A stretch of DNA of 64,000 nucleotides, taken from contig JAKASK010000001.1 in NCBI GenBank assembly GCA_021819105.1, positions 4,448-68,447 of the forward strand. Direction: 5' to 3'. Both the position numbers and the translations under genes were made by a program. Below are positions 34,099 through 42,697 of this stretch, in pieces; positions within the stretch are counted from its first letter, which is position 1; every line of letters starts with the position of its first letter. A model generated the notes under the pieces. That model did not search any database. It had not been told where the DNA came from and was given only the letters and a program-made list of their open reading frames with translations. The DNA comes from an archaeon (lineage in GTDB: Archaea; Thermoproteota; Nitrososphaeria; Nitrososphaerales; Gagatemarchaeaceae).

Positions 34099-35243
34099 GC
34101 CGTTCCACCTATTTCCACTATTTTCTGGATTAGATCGTCGAACCTGCTCGCTAGCCCTGCCCCGTCGAACGTCCATGCGTGCTTGGCGTCATCGAAGAGC
34201 TGATATGATATTGTGAACGAGAGCGCCTCCGTCTGGTCCAGGGCCATCACCGTGACCTTTTCCCTGGCGGAGGAGATCGCGTCGGTGAGGAACTTGAACG
34301 ACTCCGTGATGTGCTCCGTGGGAAAGTAGAAGTGGGCGGCGTAGCTCCCTACCCCGACCGCTTCGCTCCAGATGAACGGGACCCCGTGGACCTTCGTCAT
34401 GATGTCCATCCTCTCGACCTCAGTCAAACCCAGGGCCATTATCGCGAGGTGCTGATACCTGTGCTTCCTGTGGAGTGCCTTCTCGAGGACCGTGCTGTAG
34501 CTCGTCCCCATCCACCTGAGGTTGTACCCGTTGACGAGCTCCCTTTCGAGGACGTGCGTCTTGTAGTGCCAGGAGAGCTTCTTGTAGTTCTCCTTCAATT
34601 TCGCCGCAACTTCGATGAAGCTCCTGGTCGCGTCGATCTGAAGCTCCTTCAGGATAAGGAGGTCTTCCCTGTCGAACTTTATCTTCTCTCCCGGTCGGTA
34701 ACCTGCTTCCTCGGAGGACTTCTGCAGCGTCGACCAGTCGAAGTCCCACCTGCCTGAATCGAAGTCGTAGGCCTCGGCCCTCATCGGGACGATTCTGAAC
34801 CACTCGAAGGGTTGGATGTCCACTGCGGTGAGTAGTCCCTTGTCCTTGAGGGAGAGCATGAAATTCGTGAAGGCCACCAGGTGCTCTGCCGGGACGCTCG
34901 CTTCGACCAGGAAGTCCCCCCTGAACATCCTCTTCTCGAAGTAGACCACATAGCAGAGCTCGTTCATAGCAGACAGGATCGAATGGGCGTAGGTCTCGTA
35001 GGGCGGGGCGAAGTCGAGCAGGAGCGCGACTCTCCGCAGCCCCAGCTTCTCGTGGTTCGGAAGGGCGTGCACCGAGAACCCACGGCCCAGGACCTTCTCC
35101 TTGTACCTGTATCTCACAGACTCTTTGAACTGACCCAGGCGCCTCGAAATCTCAGGGACGTCCGGCCCGATATCCGAAATCAGTTTGACGAGCTCGGCCG
35201 TTTTGTAGCTGGTGTCGCGGGCTTCTGGGACAGGCTTCTGCAC
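34095..35243 (-). CDS. Two-HTH Lrp/AsnC-like regulator
   Basis: A 382-residue protein with two similar halves. Each begins with an AsnC-like winged HTH: ELVKLISDIGPDVPEISRRL near residue 17 and LLILKELQIDATRSFIEVA near 200, followed by alpha/beta ligand-like segments. This duplicated form occurs in thaumarchaeal genomes. Likely a DNA-binding regulator; effector unknown. The start is GTG at 35243, with ATTTAAGTGG on the minus strand about 45 bases upstream as a possible TATA box. Confidence 0.65.
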   Translation of the reverse strand: MQKPVPEARDTSYKTAELVKLISDIGPDVPEISRRLGQFKESVRYRYKEKVLGRGFSVHALPNHEKLGLRRVALLLDFAPPYETYAHSILSAMNELCYVVYFEKRMFRGDFLVEASVPAEHLVAFTNFMLSLKDKGLLTAVDIQPFEWFRIVPMRAEAYDFDSGRWDFDWSTLQKSSEEAGYRPGEKIKFDREDLLILKELQIDATRSFIEVAAKLKENYKKLSWHYKTHVLERELVNGYNLRWMGTSYSTVLEKALHRKHRYQHLAIMALGLTEVERMDIMTKVHGVPFIWSEAVGVGSYAAHFYFPTEHITESFKFLTDAISSAREKVTVMALDQTEALSFTISYQLFDDAKHAWTFDGAGLASRFDDLIQKIVEIGGTA

Positions 35244-35343
35244 GTTCGATTCGAGCCTCTTGTTAGCACCGTCAGGGCAAATCCCACTTAAATCTATGGG
35301 ATTTCTTATTTTCTATGCACGGAGGGGCGATTTTGGGGGCGTT

Positions 35344-35757
35344 CTACCTCGCCACCTGCTCCGTTTCTTCTGCCCCTGCCATCTGGCTGAGCTTCAGGAG
35401 CCCTGGCGCAGGGTAGGGGATCTTCAGCGACCCGCACAGGAGGTACATGGTCGGGTAGACCCGCTGGTATATCTTCATGAACAGAGACGGCGTCGTCCCG
35501 TCCTTCTCCTTGGCGCCGAGGACCTCGTCTATCTCGTCCTCCTTCCCCTTCAGGGTGGCGGTCCCTGACACGAATATCCTGGCCGCAGCGGGCTGGGTTT
35601 CGATGTCCATGGAGAACTTCAGGTTCAGGAACCCCGGCCCCCTGTCCGCCTCGTTGATTGAGGAATTGACGTTGAAGGTGACCGGAGTGGACTCGTTGGC
35701 TTCGTCCGAGGTCTTGTTGGCCTCCATCCCCTTCACGAGCACCTCTATCTGAACCAA
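35344..35757 (-). CDS. Conserved hypothetical protein, weakly SecB-like
   Basis: A 137-residue soluble protein without a signal sequence. Alternating strands (EVLVKGMEANKT, VTFNVNSSI, LNLKFSMDIET, ARIFVSGTATLKG) are followed by helices and SLKIPYPAPGLL. That order of four strands, a helix with YQRVYP and an IP-x-P ending loosely recalls the SecB-like fold; this is only a shape impression. It is divergent from the MoxR-like gene, with an AT-rich gap between them. Confidence 0.45.
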   Translation of the reverse strand: MVQIEVLVKGMEANKTSDEANESTPVTFNVNSSINEADRGPGFLNLKFSMDIETQPAAARIFVSGTATLKGKEDEIDEVLGAKEKDGTTPSLFMKIYQRVYPTMYLLCGSLKIPYPAPGLLKLSQMAGAEETEQVAR

Positions 35758-35861
35758 GGTATGCGGTGTGACACCCGTTTATGGTATTAAAAACTCATGG
35801 ATTCAGAATTCATAATCGCTCTTCGCAATCCCTTTTATTCGAATGACGCCTGCGTCCGACG

Positions 35862-38252
35862 ATGTCCCGTACTGACGAGGCCCAGGGCACGGTCGACCAC
35901 AGGTCGGAGGGGGACAACGCAAGGGTCAGCGTCAAGATTTCACTGAAGCCGCGGTTTGGAAAGGACGACCTGAAGGCGAGGTACAAGGTCGAGAAGTACA
36001 ACCTTTCGGAAGGGTTCTCCATGGGGACTTCCCTGCAGGCGCTGGTGCCGAAGGGGACCCCGTCCTATGTGGAGCACGGAGAGAACTACGTGGAGAGGAT
36101 CATGCGAGCGCTCTATCATTTCAAGCAGTGCGCGCTCATCGGGCCGAGCGGCACCGGGAAGAGTGTCTGCGCCGGAGAGCCAGTCTTCGTCTCCCTCAAT
36201 GGTGGTCTGAAGCTCACCACAGTAGACGGGCTGTTCGATGAACTTGGGCGTAGGTACCCCACCATGATGGATGCGGACGGCTGGGAGGTCCTTCCGCTTA
36301 CAGGTGCAAACATCAGAATCCTCTCGTTGGAGCCAGGGGGAGGGGAACTCTTCTGGAGGCATCCGTCTGCTCTCGCCCGCTCCATCTACAAAGGAAAGGT
36401 CGTCCAGGTGACCACCAGAAGAAACAGGGTCGTCCGCGCCACTCCCGACCATTCTTTCATCGTTGAAGGGCGGAGCAAAAAGGCGAGCGAAGTAAGGGTA
36501 GGAGCGAGGATTCCGATAGCGCGGCACGTCCCAATGCACTCCGACACCCCCCTCGAAGCCGTGCAGATAGCAGACTACGTCCCGGGTGCCGTGTTAGCGG
36601 AAGGGAGAGTGGTAGGGGCACCCGAGGGAGGCTTGCAAATCTCGGCTCCTCCGTCGATAGATCTCGACGAGGATTTTGCATGGTTCCTCGGATTCTTCGT
36701 CGCCGAAGGGTATGTCGGAAAGGGGTTCGCCTCGGTCTACAACCAGGACGGGGCCCTCGTCGAGCGGTGCAATCTGACGGCACGGTCGCTTGGGCTTTCC
36801 GCCTCCATCAGACGCCAAGGAGGGCTCACCGAGACCAGGATCTTCAGCAAGGCTTTCGTCTCGTTCCTTTCAGCCTCGACACTAAGCAGGCGAGTGGGCA
36901 GTGGAAAAGGCTCTCAGGCACGTTACAAGAAGGTCCCCGATTTCGTGTACTCCATGAAGGAGAGTTCCAAGGTGGCCTTCCTCGAGGGGTTCTTTATGGG
37001 AGACGGGTGGGAGGAGGAGCACTCGGAGATCGTCCTTGGCACCTCCAGCGTAGACCTCGCGAACGGCCTGGTCATACTCTGCGAGCAGTTGGGCATCTTC
37101 CCAACCCTGAGGGTCAAGAAGGGCACGAATGCGAGTTACGGAGTCGCAATGGCGCGGGATGGCGCGGCGAAGCTTGGGATCAGAATCTCTGGTCTGAAGG
37201 ACAGGACTGACCATAGAGGCCACGTCGAGAACATGACCGTCACCCAGGAGATGCTTGACCTCGCGAAATCAGCCTATCGGCGCCTCCCCGATGACGAAAA
37301 ATCAAAGGGTCTGCACAAGCGGACCGTATCTGCCTTCTATCCAGTCGGCAAGAAGATCGGCATGGGCCTCCTAGGGAAGATTGCGGCTGAGTTATCTTCT
37401 CCCGACCTCGCCCGAACGGCGGAATCTGACGTACTGTGGGACGAAGTAAAGAAGGTCGATTATCTTGATTACAGCGGGTGGGTGTACGACTTCCAGGTCC
37501 CAGGAACGGAGACGTTCATGGCTGGTTTGGGAGGCGTCGTAACTCACAACACCCATGTGACATACCTGGTCGCCGAGCTCGCCGGCCTGCCCCTGTGGGA
37601 GATCAACTGCGGCCTCCAGACGTCGGTCTACGACCTGTTCGGGAGGTTCGTGGGCCTCGGGAAGGAGAACTGGGTCGACGGACAGATCGTGTCCTGGTGC
37701 AGGTACGGGGGGATACTCTACCTCGACGAGGCGAACATGATGAAGCAGGACATAGCCACGAGGCTGAACCCGATACTCGACACCAGGGGGCACATGGTCC
37801 TGAACGAGAGGGACAACGAGGTCATCCCCAGGCACCCCAACGGCTACGTCATAATCAGCATGAACCCCTACTCGGCCGAGTTCGCCGGGACGAAGCCCCT
37901 CAACGCAGCTTTCAGGCGCAGGATGACCGTCTGGATCGACTTCGACTACCTCAGCGTCGGGAGCAAGATCGCTCCAGACGAAGTGGAGATGATAGCCCAG
38001 AGGGCGAAGATAGACCGTTCCGTAGCCGAGAAGCTGGTAAGGGTCGCGGCGGAGGTGAGGAGGCAGTACAAGGCGGGGGACCTCCCCTACGCGCCGTCGG
38101 TGGGCGACCTTGTAAATTGGGGGACCCTCGTGGCCGACGGGCTCACCCCCGCGGCGGCGGCCGAGGAGACAATCGTTGCGCTCACAGCAGACGACCCCGA
38201 GGTGCAGAACAGCGTCAGAAGGGTCGTCAGGATGGTCGTCGGCGACAAGTGA
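35862..38252 (+). CDS. MoxR/CbbQ/NorQ-type AAA+ ATPase interrupted by an intein
   Basis: A 796-residue precursor. The extein is a MoxR-type AAA+ ATPase: Walker A GPSGTGKS (residues 94-101), then the intein, then THVTYLVAELAGLPLWEINC, the Walker B ILYLDEAN, sensor block VIISMNPYSAEF and FRRRMTVWIDF (Arg finger region). Spliced length is about 335 residues, normal for the family. MoxR-type ATPases act as chaperones with VWA proteins, and a VWA gene starts 13 bases downstream. The target complex is unknown. Confidence 0.88.
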   Translation: MSRTDEAQGTVDHRSEGDNARVSVKISLKPRFGKDDLKARYKVEKYNLSEGFSMGTSLQALVPKGTPSYVEHGENYVERIMRALYHFKQCALIGPSGTGKSVCAGEPVFVSLNGGLKLTTVDGLFDELGRRYPTMMDADGWEVLPLTGANIRILSLEPGGGELFWRHPSALARSIYKGKVVQVTTRRNRVVRATPDHSFIVEGRSKKASEVRVGARIPIARHVPMHSDTPLEAVQIADYVPGAVLAEGRVVGAPEGGLQISAPPSIDLDEDFAWFLGFFVAEGYVGKGFASVYNQDGALVERCNLTARSLGLSASIRRQGGLTETRIFSKAFVSFLSASTLSRRVGSGKGSQARYKKVPDFVYSMKESSKVAFLEGFFMGDGWEEEHSEIVLGTSSVDLANGLVILCEQLGIFPTLRVKKGTNASYGVAMARDGAAKLGIRISGLKDRTDHRGHVENMTVTQEMLDLAKSAYRRLPDDEKSKGLHKRTVSAFYPVGKKIGMGLLGKIAAELSSPDLARTAESDVLWDEVKKVDYLDYSGWVYDFQVPGTETFMAGLGGVVTHNTHVTYLVAELAGLPLWEINCGLQTSVYDLFGRFVGLGKENWVDGQIVSWCRYGGILYLDEANMMKQDIATRLNPILDTRGHMVLNERDNEVIPRHPNGYVIISMNPYSAEFAGTKPLNAAFRRRMTVWIDFDYLSVGSKIAPDEVEMIAQRAKIDRSVAEKLVRVAAEVRRQYKAGDLPYAPSVGDLVNWGTLVADGLTPAAAAEETIVALTADDPEVQNSVRRVVRMVVGDK
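36168..37550 (+). other. Intein with LAGLIDADG endonuclease in the MoxR-like ATPase
   Basis: A 461-residue insertion (precursor residues 103-563). It starts with Cys in CAGEPVFVSLNGG, has the block B region VVRATPDHSFIVEG, endonuclease helices LGFFVAEGYVGKG and LEGFFMGDGWEEE, and ends in VVTHN followed by Thr. It lies two residues after the Walker A Lys/Ser, so the ATPase is inactive until splicing. Confidence 0.9.
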
Positions 38253-38264
38253 AGCCTGGCAGAG

Positions 38265-39947
38265 ATGAACATCCTCGATTACTCCTGGTCGACGTTCTCG
38301 AGCATCTCCGGGGTCGACCAGAGCAAGTTCAGGCTCCTGCTGAGCGAGACGGCGGTCAGGCCCACTCTCGGGCTGGAGGGGGAGGGGTACGTGGCGAAGA
38401 TACCGGTCCCCCGGCGGGTGAAGGAAGGGGTGGTCTCGGTCCAGGGGCTCTTCGCGGACGCCGACGAGCAGGGGTGGGCGACCCTCTGGCGCCTCTATAG
38501 GGCCTCGCTCTACCACGCGGCTTTCCACGTGTCTCACGGCAACCTGGGGCCCCTGGCGAAGTGGGCCAAGGATAAGGACCGGTACCCGGCCATCTTCGTC
38601 ATCTCCATGCTCGAAGACTACCGCATCACCCTCGCGGCCAGGGACAAGTGGCCCGGGGCGATGAGCGACATAGCATACGCCAACGCCGTGGGCGCCATGA
38701 GGATTACTGACCTCGACGACGTGGAGAACAGGGGGCTCAGGACGGCCTCGAAGCTCATGCTTTCGCTCTGGGGGGTCCCTCAGAGGAAGGGGAGGGTGGA
38801 AGAAGACCAGCTGATACTTGCCGCGACGGAGAAGGTCAGGGGGATGGTTGAGAACTCGGCCGACGACCCGTCCAACCCGCTCCTGACCAAGGCTGCGGAC
38901 CTTGTGATGAAGATGTTCAACAAGCTGGTCCTTCCCCAGATACCTTCGTTCCCTCACACCGAGTCGCACTCGGGAGATTCGCTCTTCAGCGACCACCTCG
39001 AAGCGGCGAAGGAGAAGGAGGGCCCGCTCATGGCCGGGGCGCTCGGCGCGATAGGCGTAGAGTCGGGAGGCCAGGCCGCCCAGGACGAGCCGGAGTTCAG
39101 GGACACCTTCCAGGCGCTGCAGGACCTCTACGAGAAGAGGCGGAAGCTGTCGGAGCACTACACAAAGCTGATGGCGAGCACCAGGCTCAACGGGGTCGTC
39201 TTCCCCGAGGGGGACTACGCCGCGTTCCTGCGGGCCAGGGCAGAGCTGGCGGGCCCCATCAGGAACATCAAGAACCACCTCCTGGCGGTGAAGAACGTCT
39301 CAGACGAGGAAGGGGGGAAGCTGAGCGGCCAGGTGGACATGCCTATGGCCATGCAGGTGATAGCCTCCGGCTCCCCGAGGTCCGACGTCTTCGTCAGGGA
39401 TGAGGCGGTGCTGAAGGACGAGGCCTGGGCGGTCCTCGTGGACGCCAGCAAGAGCGTTTCCAAGTCGTCGATGGAGGTCCGCGGCATTGCCACGTGCCTG
39501 GCGGAGGTGGCGAGCGCACTGATGCGGGAGAGGAGCCGCTGGGGGCTCTACGGGTTCAACGACACCCTCCAGATAGTGAAGGACTTCGACGAGCCGTTCT
39601 CGACCGAGGCCAAGGCACGGATCGGGGGGCTCTCGCAGCACGGAGGCACTTACCTCCCGGACGCCCTGACCGTCGCCTCCAGGGCCCTGGGAGCCCGCCC
39701 AATAGACAACAGGTACCTGGTGGTCGTCTCCGACTGCCGGCCCACGGGTTACGCAGGGATCGAGGACGAGCTCGTGGACAAGGTCAAGGAGGTGAGCAAG
39801 TCGGGCGTGATGTTGGTCGGCATCGGGGTGGAGAGCCCGGAGGTGAAGAAGTACTTCAAAGTCAACTCGGTCCTGAGCACCCCCTACGAGATGATGAAGT
39901 TCTTCACCAAGGCCTACATGGAGCTTTCGGGGGTCCCCCAGAGTTGA
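38265..39947 (+). CDS. VWA-domain protein, partner of the MoxR-like ATPase
   Basis: A 560-residue protein with a helical N-terminal region, a coiled middle, and a von Willebrand A domain from about residue 385. The MIDAS motif is complete: DASKS (D-x-S-x-S), a Thr in QHGGTYLP and an Asp in VVSDCRP. This layout is that of NorD/CbbO/CobT-type proteins, which pair with MoxR/NorQ ATPases to load cofactors or remodel enzymes. It starts 13 bases after the ATPase gene. No candidate enzyme target lies adjacent. Confidence 0.85.
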   Translation: MNILDYSWSTFSSISGVDQSKFRLLLSETAVRPTLGLEGEGYVAKIPVPRRVKEGVVSVQGLFADADEQGWATLWRLYRASLYHAAFHVSHGNLGPLAKWAKDKDRYPAIFVISMLEDYRITLAARDKWPGAMSDIAYANAVGAMRITDLDDVENRGLRTASKLMLSLWGVPQRKGRVEEDQLILAATEKVRGMVENSADDPSNPLLTKAADLVMKMFNKLVLPQIPSFPHTESHSGDSLFSDHLEAAKEKEGPLMAGALGAIGVESGGQAAQDEPEFRDTFQALQDLYEKRRKLSEHYTKLMASTRLNGVVFPEGDYAAFLRARAELAGPIRNIKNHLLAVKNVSDEEGGKLSGQVDMPMAMQVIASGSPRSDVFVRDEAVLKDEAWAVLVDASKSVSKSSMEVRGIATCLAEVASALMRERSRWGLYGFNDTLQIVKDFDEPFSTEAKARIGGLSQHGGTYLPDALTVASRALGARPIDNRYLVVVSDCRPTGYAGIEDELVDKVKEVSKSGVMLVGIGVESPEVKKYFKVNSVLSTPYEMMKFFTKAYMELSGVPQS

Positions 39948-40034
39948 CCGGAGGGATTCAGAAGGCGCATAGCGCGGGCGCGGGCGGCCCATGCGATTTT
40001 ACCGCAGCTCCCATATGGATTGGTGCTTCACAAA

Positions 40035-40044
40035 CCTATTATTA
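40035..40044 (+). promoter_or_regulatory. TATA box for the gene at 40067
   Basis: CCTATTATTA, centred about 27 bases before the ATG at 40067. Confidence 0.6.
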
Positions 40045-40066
40045 GCGAGAGGCGACTTCGGCCCAT

Positions 40067-40606
40067 ATGCCAGTGGGCCAGGAAGCGAAGGAGAAGGAGG
40101 CGGTCGAGGAGCAGACCCCCGACCCCCAGGCTCTGATCCGCGACATGCGGGAGATACAGAGCGACGCCGCGCAGCTCTCCGAGATAGAGGAGCTGGAGTA
40201 CTCTCAGACCATGCGGCTCGTCGAGTCGATGAAGGTGATCCAGGCGAGCGTCGGGACGGCCATCTCGATCAGGCCCATGTCGCTGGGCGAGCCACTCAAC
40301 CACGTCAAGCAGGCGATCATAGGGGCGGACGCGGTGATAATCGGGCTCGACGCCGACGGGAAGCCGTTCTCGAAGCCCCTGTCAGACCTGAAGCCTGTGG
40401 ACATCATCAACGTGGTGCACGAGTGGGCCCCCAAGCTGAGGGTGAAGATAGTGGAGCGAAAGAAAGGGGCAGAGGAGAGGCTTTACCTGGTGGAGAAGAT
40501 CCTCCGGGAGTTCAAGGAAGGGACCACTGCGATCAAGGACTCGAGGAAGCAGTTCTACGACTCCGTCGAATCCGACCTCGTTAAAGACTCGCTAGACAAG
40601 GAGTAG
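40067..40606 (+). CDS. Conserved hypothetical protein linked to the MoxR-VWA module
   Basis: A 179-residue soluble protein: an acidic helical N-terminal half (IRDMREIQSDAAQLSEIEEL) and a mixed C-terminal half with AVIIGLDADGKPFSKPLSDL and a long terminal coiled helix. I do not recognise the family. It has its own TATA box and is followed 10 bases later by another unknown gene, both on the strand of the AAA+/VWA pair. Confidence 0.6.
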   Translation: MPVGQEAKEKEAVEEQTPDPQALIRDMREIQSDAAQLSEIEELEYSQTMRLVESMKVIQASVGTAISIRPMSLGEPLNHVKQAIIGADAVIIGLDADGKPFSKPLSDLKPVDIINVVHEWAPKLRVKIVERKKGAEERLYLVEKILREFKEGTTAIKDSRKQFYDSVESDLVKDSLDKE

Positions 40607-40616
40607 GGCCGCCGCA

Positions 40617-41108
40617 ATGCTCCGCGACAACCTGGAACTCAACTCAGGGCTGGTCAAGTTCAGAAGCAGGGAGAGCGCCGTCGCCTACCTTGAGACGCTG
40701 CTGCAGTACTACAAGGCGCGGCAGGAGGAGTACGGGCACCAGCTCGGCGAGCAGCTGAGGAGCCCCCAGGGGGAGGCGCCGAAGAAGGAGAAGAAGGAGA
40801 AGAAGGAGGACAAAGGAGCGCAGCAGCCTGTGCGGGGGTGGACCAAGGTCGGGAGCTTGCCGGTCAATACTGCGGACGCCCAGGGGGCGCTAGCCCAGGT
40901 GACACTTCGCATAGTGGATGACTACAAGTCGAGGGTGGAAAGGGTGTCGGAAGCCCTGAAATCATTCCAGGACGTGGACAGCCTCAGCCAGGCGGGGACG
41001 AAGTCCTACACCCTGTTCGTCTACAAGGGGGTCCCTGAGGGCGTGATAGTCGAGGACATGGCAAAGAAAGAGGTCTTCGCCTTCACGGGCAGGTTCAGGG
41101 CCGTCTAG
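40617..41108 (+). CDS. Conserved hypothetical protein following the MoxR-VWA module
   Basis: A 163-residue protein with a helical N-terminus, a central Lys/Glu-rich low-complexity stretch (APKKEKKEKKEDKGAQQ) and a C-terminal alpha/beta part (SYTLFVYKGVPEGVIVEDM). No signal peptide or membrane segment. Unrecognised; the operon position suggests it works with the gene at 40067 and perhaps the ATPase pair. Confidence 0.6.
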   Translation: MLRDNLELNSGLVKFRSRESAVAYLETLLQYYKARQEEYGHQLGEQLRSPQGEAPKKEKKEKKEDKGAQQPVRGWTKVGSLPVNTADAQGALAQVTLRIVDDYKSRVERVSEALKSFQDVDSLSQAGTKSYTLFVYKGVPEGVIVEDMAKKEVFAFTGRFRAV

Positions 41109-41121
41109 GTCACGGGTCCAG

Positions 41122-41556
41122 TCACACGATCTTCAGCAGGAGCGGGACGTTGTTTCCGAGCACTATGGCGCCGAGTCCGATGTCGAGAGCCACGAGGAGC
41201 ACGAAGGCGGCGAACTTGAGGAGTCTGACCTGGAAGTCGTATTTGGGGTCGGACCTCTTGAAGCCCACCATGTACAGGAGTGGGATTACGGTGACGAACT
41301 TGAGCAGGTACGCGAGCATGTAACCGCCGGGGCCGAGCCTGAACAGCTGCGAACCGACAGGGCTGAACTCGACGAAGCCTTGGCTCAGCCGCGCGGCGAA
41401 CGTCGTGGTAAGCACGTCGGAGAAGTTGAGCAGAATGAACAGCGCAAGAAGCGGCCAGAGGGCCTTTTGGATTAGACCGATGTTCAGGCTGTCCAGGAAG
41501 CGCTTCTCTCTTTCGAAAGGGGCGGTGCTGAACCTCATTTTCTCATCGCACCACAT
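41122..41556 (-). CDS. Small polytopic membrane protein (DUF5658-like)
   Basis: A 144-residue protein with about four helices (WPLLALFILLNFSDVLTTTF, YMLAYLLKFVTVIPLLYMV, KFAAFVLLVALDIGLGAIVL). The first helix with NFSDVLTTTFA and a following gly-rich loop resembles the DUF5658 family. Function unknown. The start may be the second ATG at 41538 (MRFSTAPF). It is divergent from the pilin at 41645. Confidence 0.6.
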   Translation of the reverse strand: MWCDEKMRFSTAPFEREKRFLDSLNIGLIQKALWPLLALFILLNFSDVLTTTFAARLSQGFVEFSPVGSQLFRLGPGGYMLAYLLKFVTVIPLLYMVGFKRSDPKYDFQVRLLKFAAFVLLVALDIGLGAIVLGNNVPLLLKIV

Positions 41557-41576
41557 GATACGGACGGGGTTTTCAG

Positions 41577-41585
41577 ATATATGGA
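41577..41585 (-). promoter_or_regulatory. Candidate TATA box of the membrane protein gene
   Basis: On the minus strand, CATATATCT is centred about 25 bases before 41556, favouring a leaderless or short-leader transcript. Confidence 0.45.
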
Positions 41586-41614
41586 TTCAACATCCATAGC
41601 CGCTGTCCTGAATC

Positions 41615-41625
41615 GTTAATATAAT
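41615..41625 (+). promoter_or_regulatory. TATA box and leader of the pilin at 41645
   Basis: GTTAATATAAT, centred about 25 bases before the ATG, followed by a GGAGG ribosome-binding-type sequence at about 41636-41640. Confidence 0.6.
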
Positions 41626-41644
41626 CGGGAGGAAGACGGAGGCA

Positions 41645-42082
41645 ATGAAGATATCGGGAAACCGAAGAAAAGGTATCTCGCCAATCATAGCAACAGTCCT
41701 CATCATCGCAGCAACACTCATCGCCTTCGCGGCGGTACTTGGATACATATTCGGCATATTCGGCAGCGCAGCGTCTAAAGCAGACGTCACAGTTAGTACA
41801 CAGACGACTTTCTTGGCAAGCACGGGCACCCCTAACGGGACAATTTACTTCATCAACTCCGGCACCGCCAGCACTACCATGTCATCTGGAACACTGACCT
41901 TTGGAGGCGGTTCATGTTCAATTGGGCCATCCGCGACTTCCATCATCCCTGGATCGACCGTGCAAATCACCGCGACTCTCACCTGCACAGGTGCACCGAA
42001 GGCAGCCTCAGGGGAGACCTACACCCTATCACTAGTGTTGGCAGACGGCTCCAGTACATCGTACACCGGGACATTCCATTAG
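41645..42082 (+). CDS. Archaeal pilin-like protein
   Basis: A 145-residue pilin. The signal is RRKGISPIIATVLIIAATLI with probable cleavage after Gly; the head is Ser/Thr-rich, with YFINSGTASTTMSSGTLTFGG. Its TATA box and ribosome site make it an independent transcript. It is the first gene of a stretch leading into pilus locus 2, though the genes in between are unknown membrane proteins. Confidence 0.85.
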   Translation: MKISGNRRKGISPIIATVLIIAATLIAFAAVLGYIFGIFGSAASKADVTVSTQTTFLASTGTPNGTIYFINSGTASTTMSSGTLTFGGGSCSIGPSATSIIPGSTVQITATLTCTGAPKAASGETYTLSLVLADGSSTSYTGTFH

Positions 42083-42160
42083 GACAAGGTAGAGCGCTCC
42101 CATGTTGGGACGCACAGTTCGGCGTGGTAGCGCTTCCCCTCTTTTGAAGGCGAGAAACGA

Positions 42161-42697
42161 TTGACACTTACACGATATAAGGTGAAAGGACTTACACCGG
42201 TTGAACTTGCCGCGTCTTTCGGCCTAGCCTCTAGCGGCTTCGTCTTCGTCAGCCTTGTAGCAGGCAACTACCTCGTCTTCTCACCGACGCTAGCAGTCCA
42301 AAACCTAGGCTCCTACCTGCTCGCCCCGGTGTACTTCTTCTCGGAAGACATTCTTGGCCTCCCCTACTTTGACGAAGGAGTTTGGGCTTTTGTCTCGTTC
42401 TGTGGCATTCTGCTTTCGCTTTCGGCCCTGCGTGCCAGGCCCCTGGGGTGGCGGGGCTCTTTGGTCGAGTCGGCTACCATTTTTGGACCGGGGATTCTCC
42501 TTTCTTTCGAGGCAGGTGTATATTTTCTGATTCCGTCTTACTTCTTCCTCCAAGTGACCAATTTCGTGGGCAGATCGGGGCTCGGCTCCTACCTCACCAA
42601 CTGGACCGTGTTCCTGATCTCGCTCGCGGTGCTGTTGGCGGGGGTGACAATTCGCATGAGGAAGACGCTCAGTAGCTCGATAGTCGATGAAAGCTAG
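42161..42697 (+). CDS. Hypothetical membrane protein
   Basis: A 178-residue protein with about five helices (LASSGFVFVSLVAGNYLVF, LLAPVYFFSEDILGL, VWAFVSFCGILLSLSALRA). No recognisable family motif. It overlaps the next gene by 11 bases, which suggests the two work together. The start is TTG at 42161. Confidence 0.55.
   Translation: MTLTRYKVKGLTPVELAASFGLASSGFVFVSLVAGNYLVFSPTLAVQNLGSYLLAPVYFFSEDILGLPYFDEGVWAFVSFCGILLSLSALRARPLGWRGSLVESATIFGPGILLSFEAGVYFLIPSYFFLQVTNFVGRSGLGSYLTNWTVFLISLAVLLAGVTIRMRKTLSSSIVDES

Noticed and set aside
37392-39278. 628-codon minus-strand frame opposite the MoxR and VWA genes
   Set aside because: Antisense to two strongly recognised genes; composition is dominated by Arg, Val, Pro and Leu with no motif.
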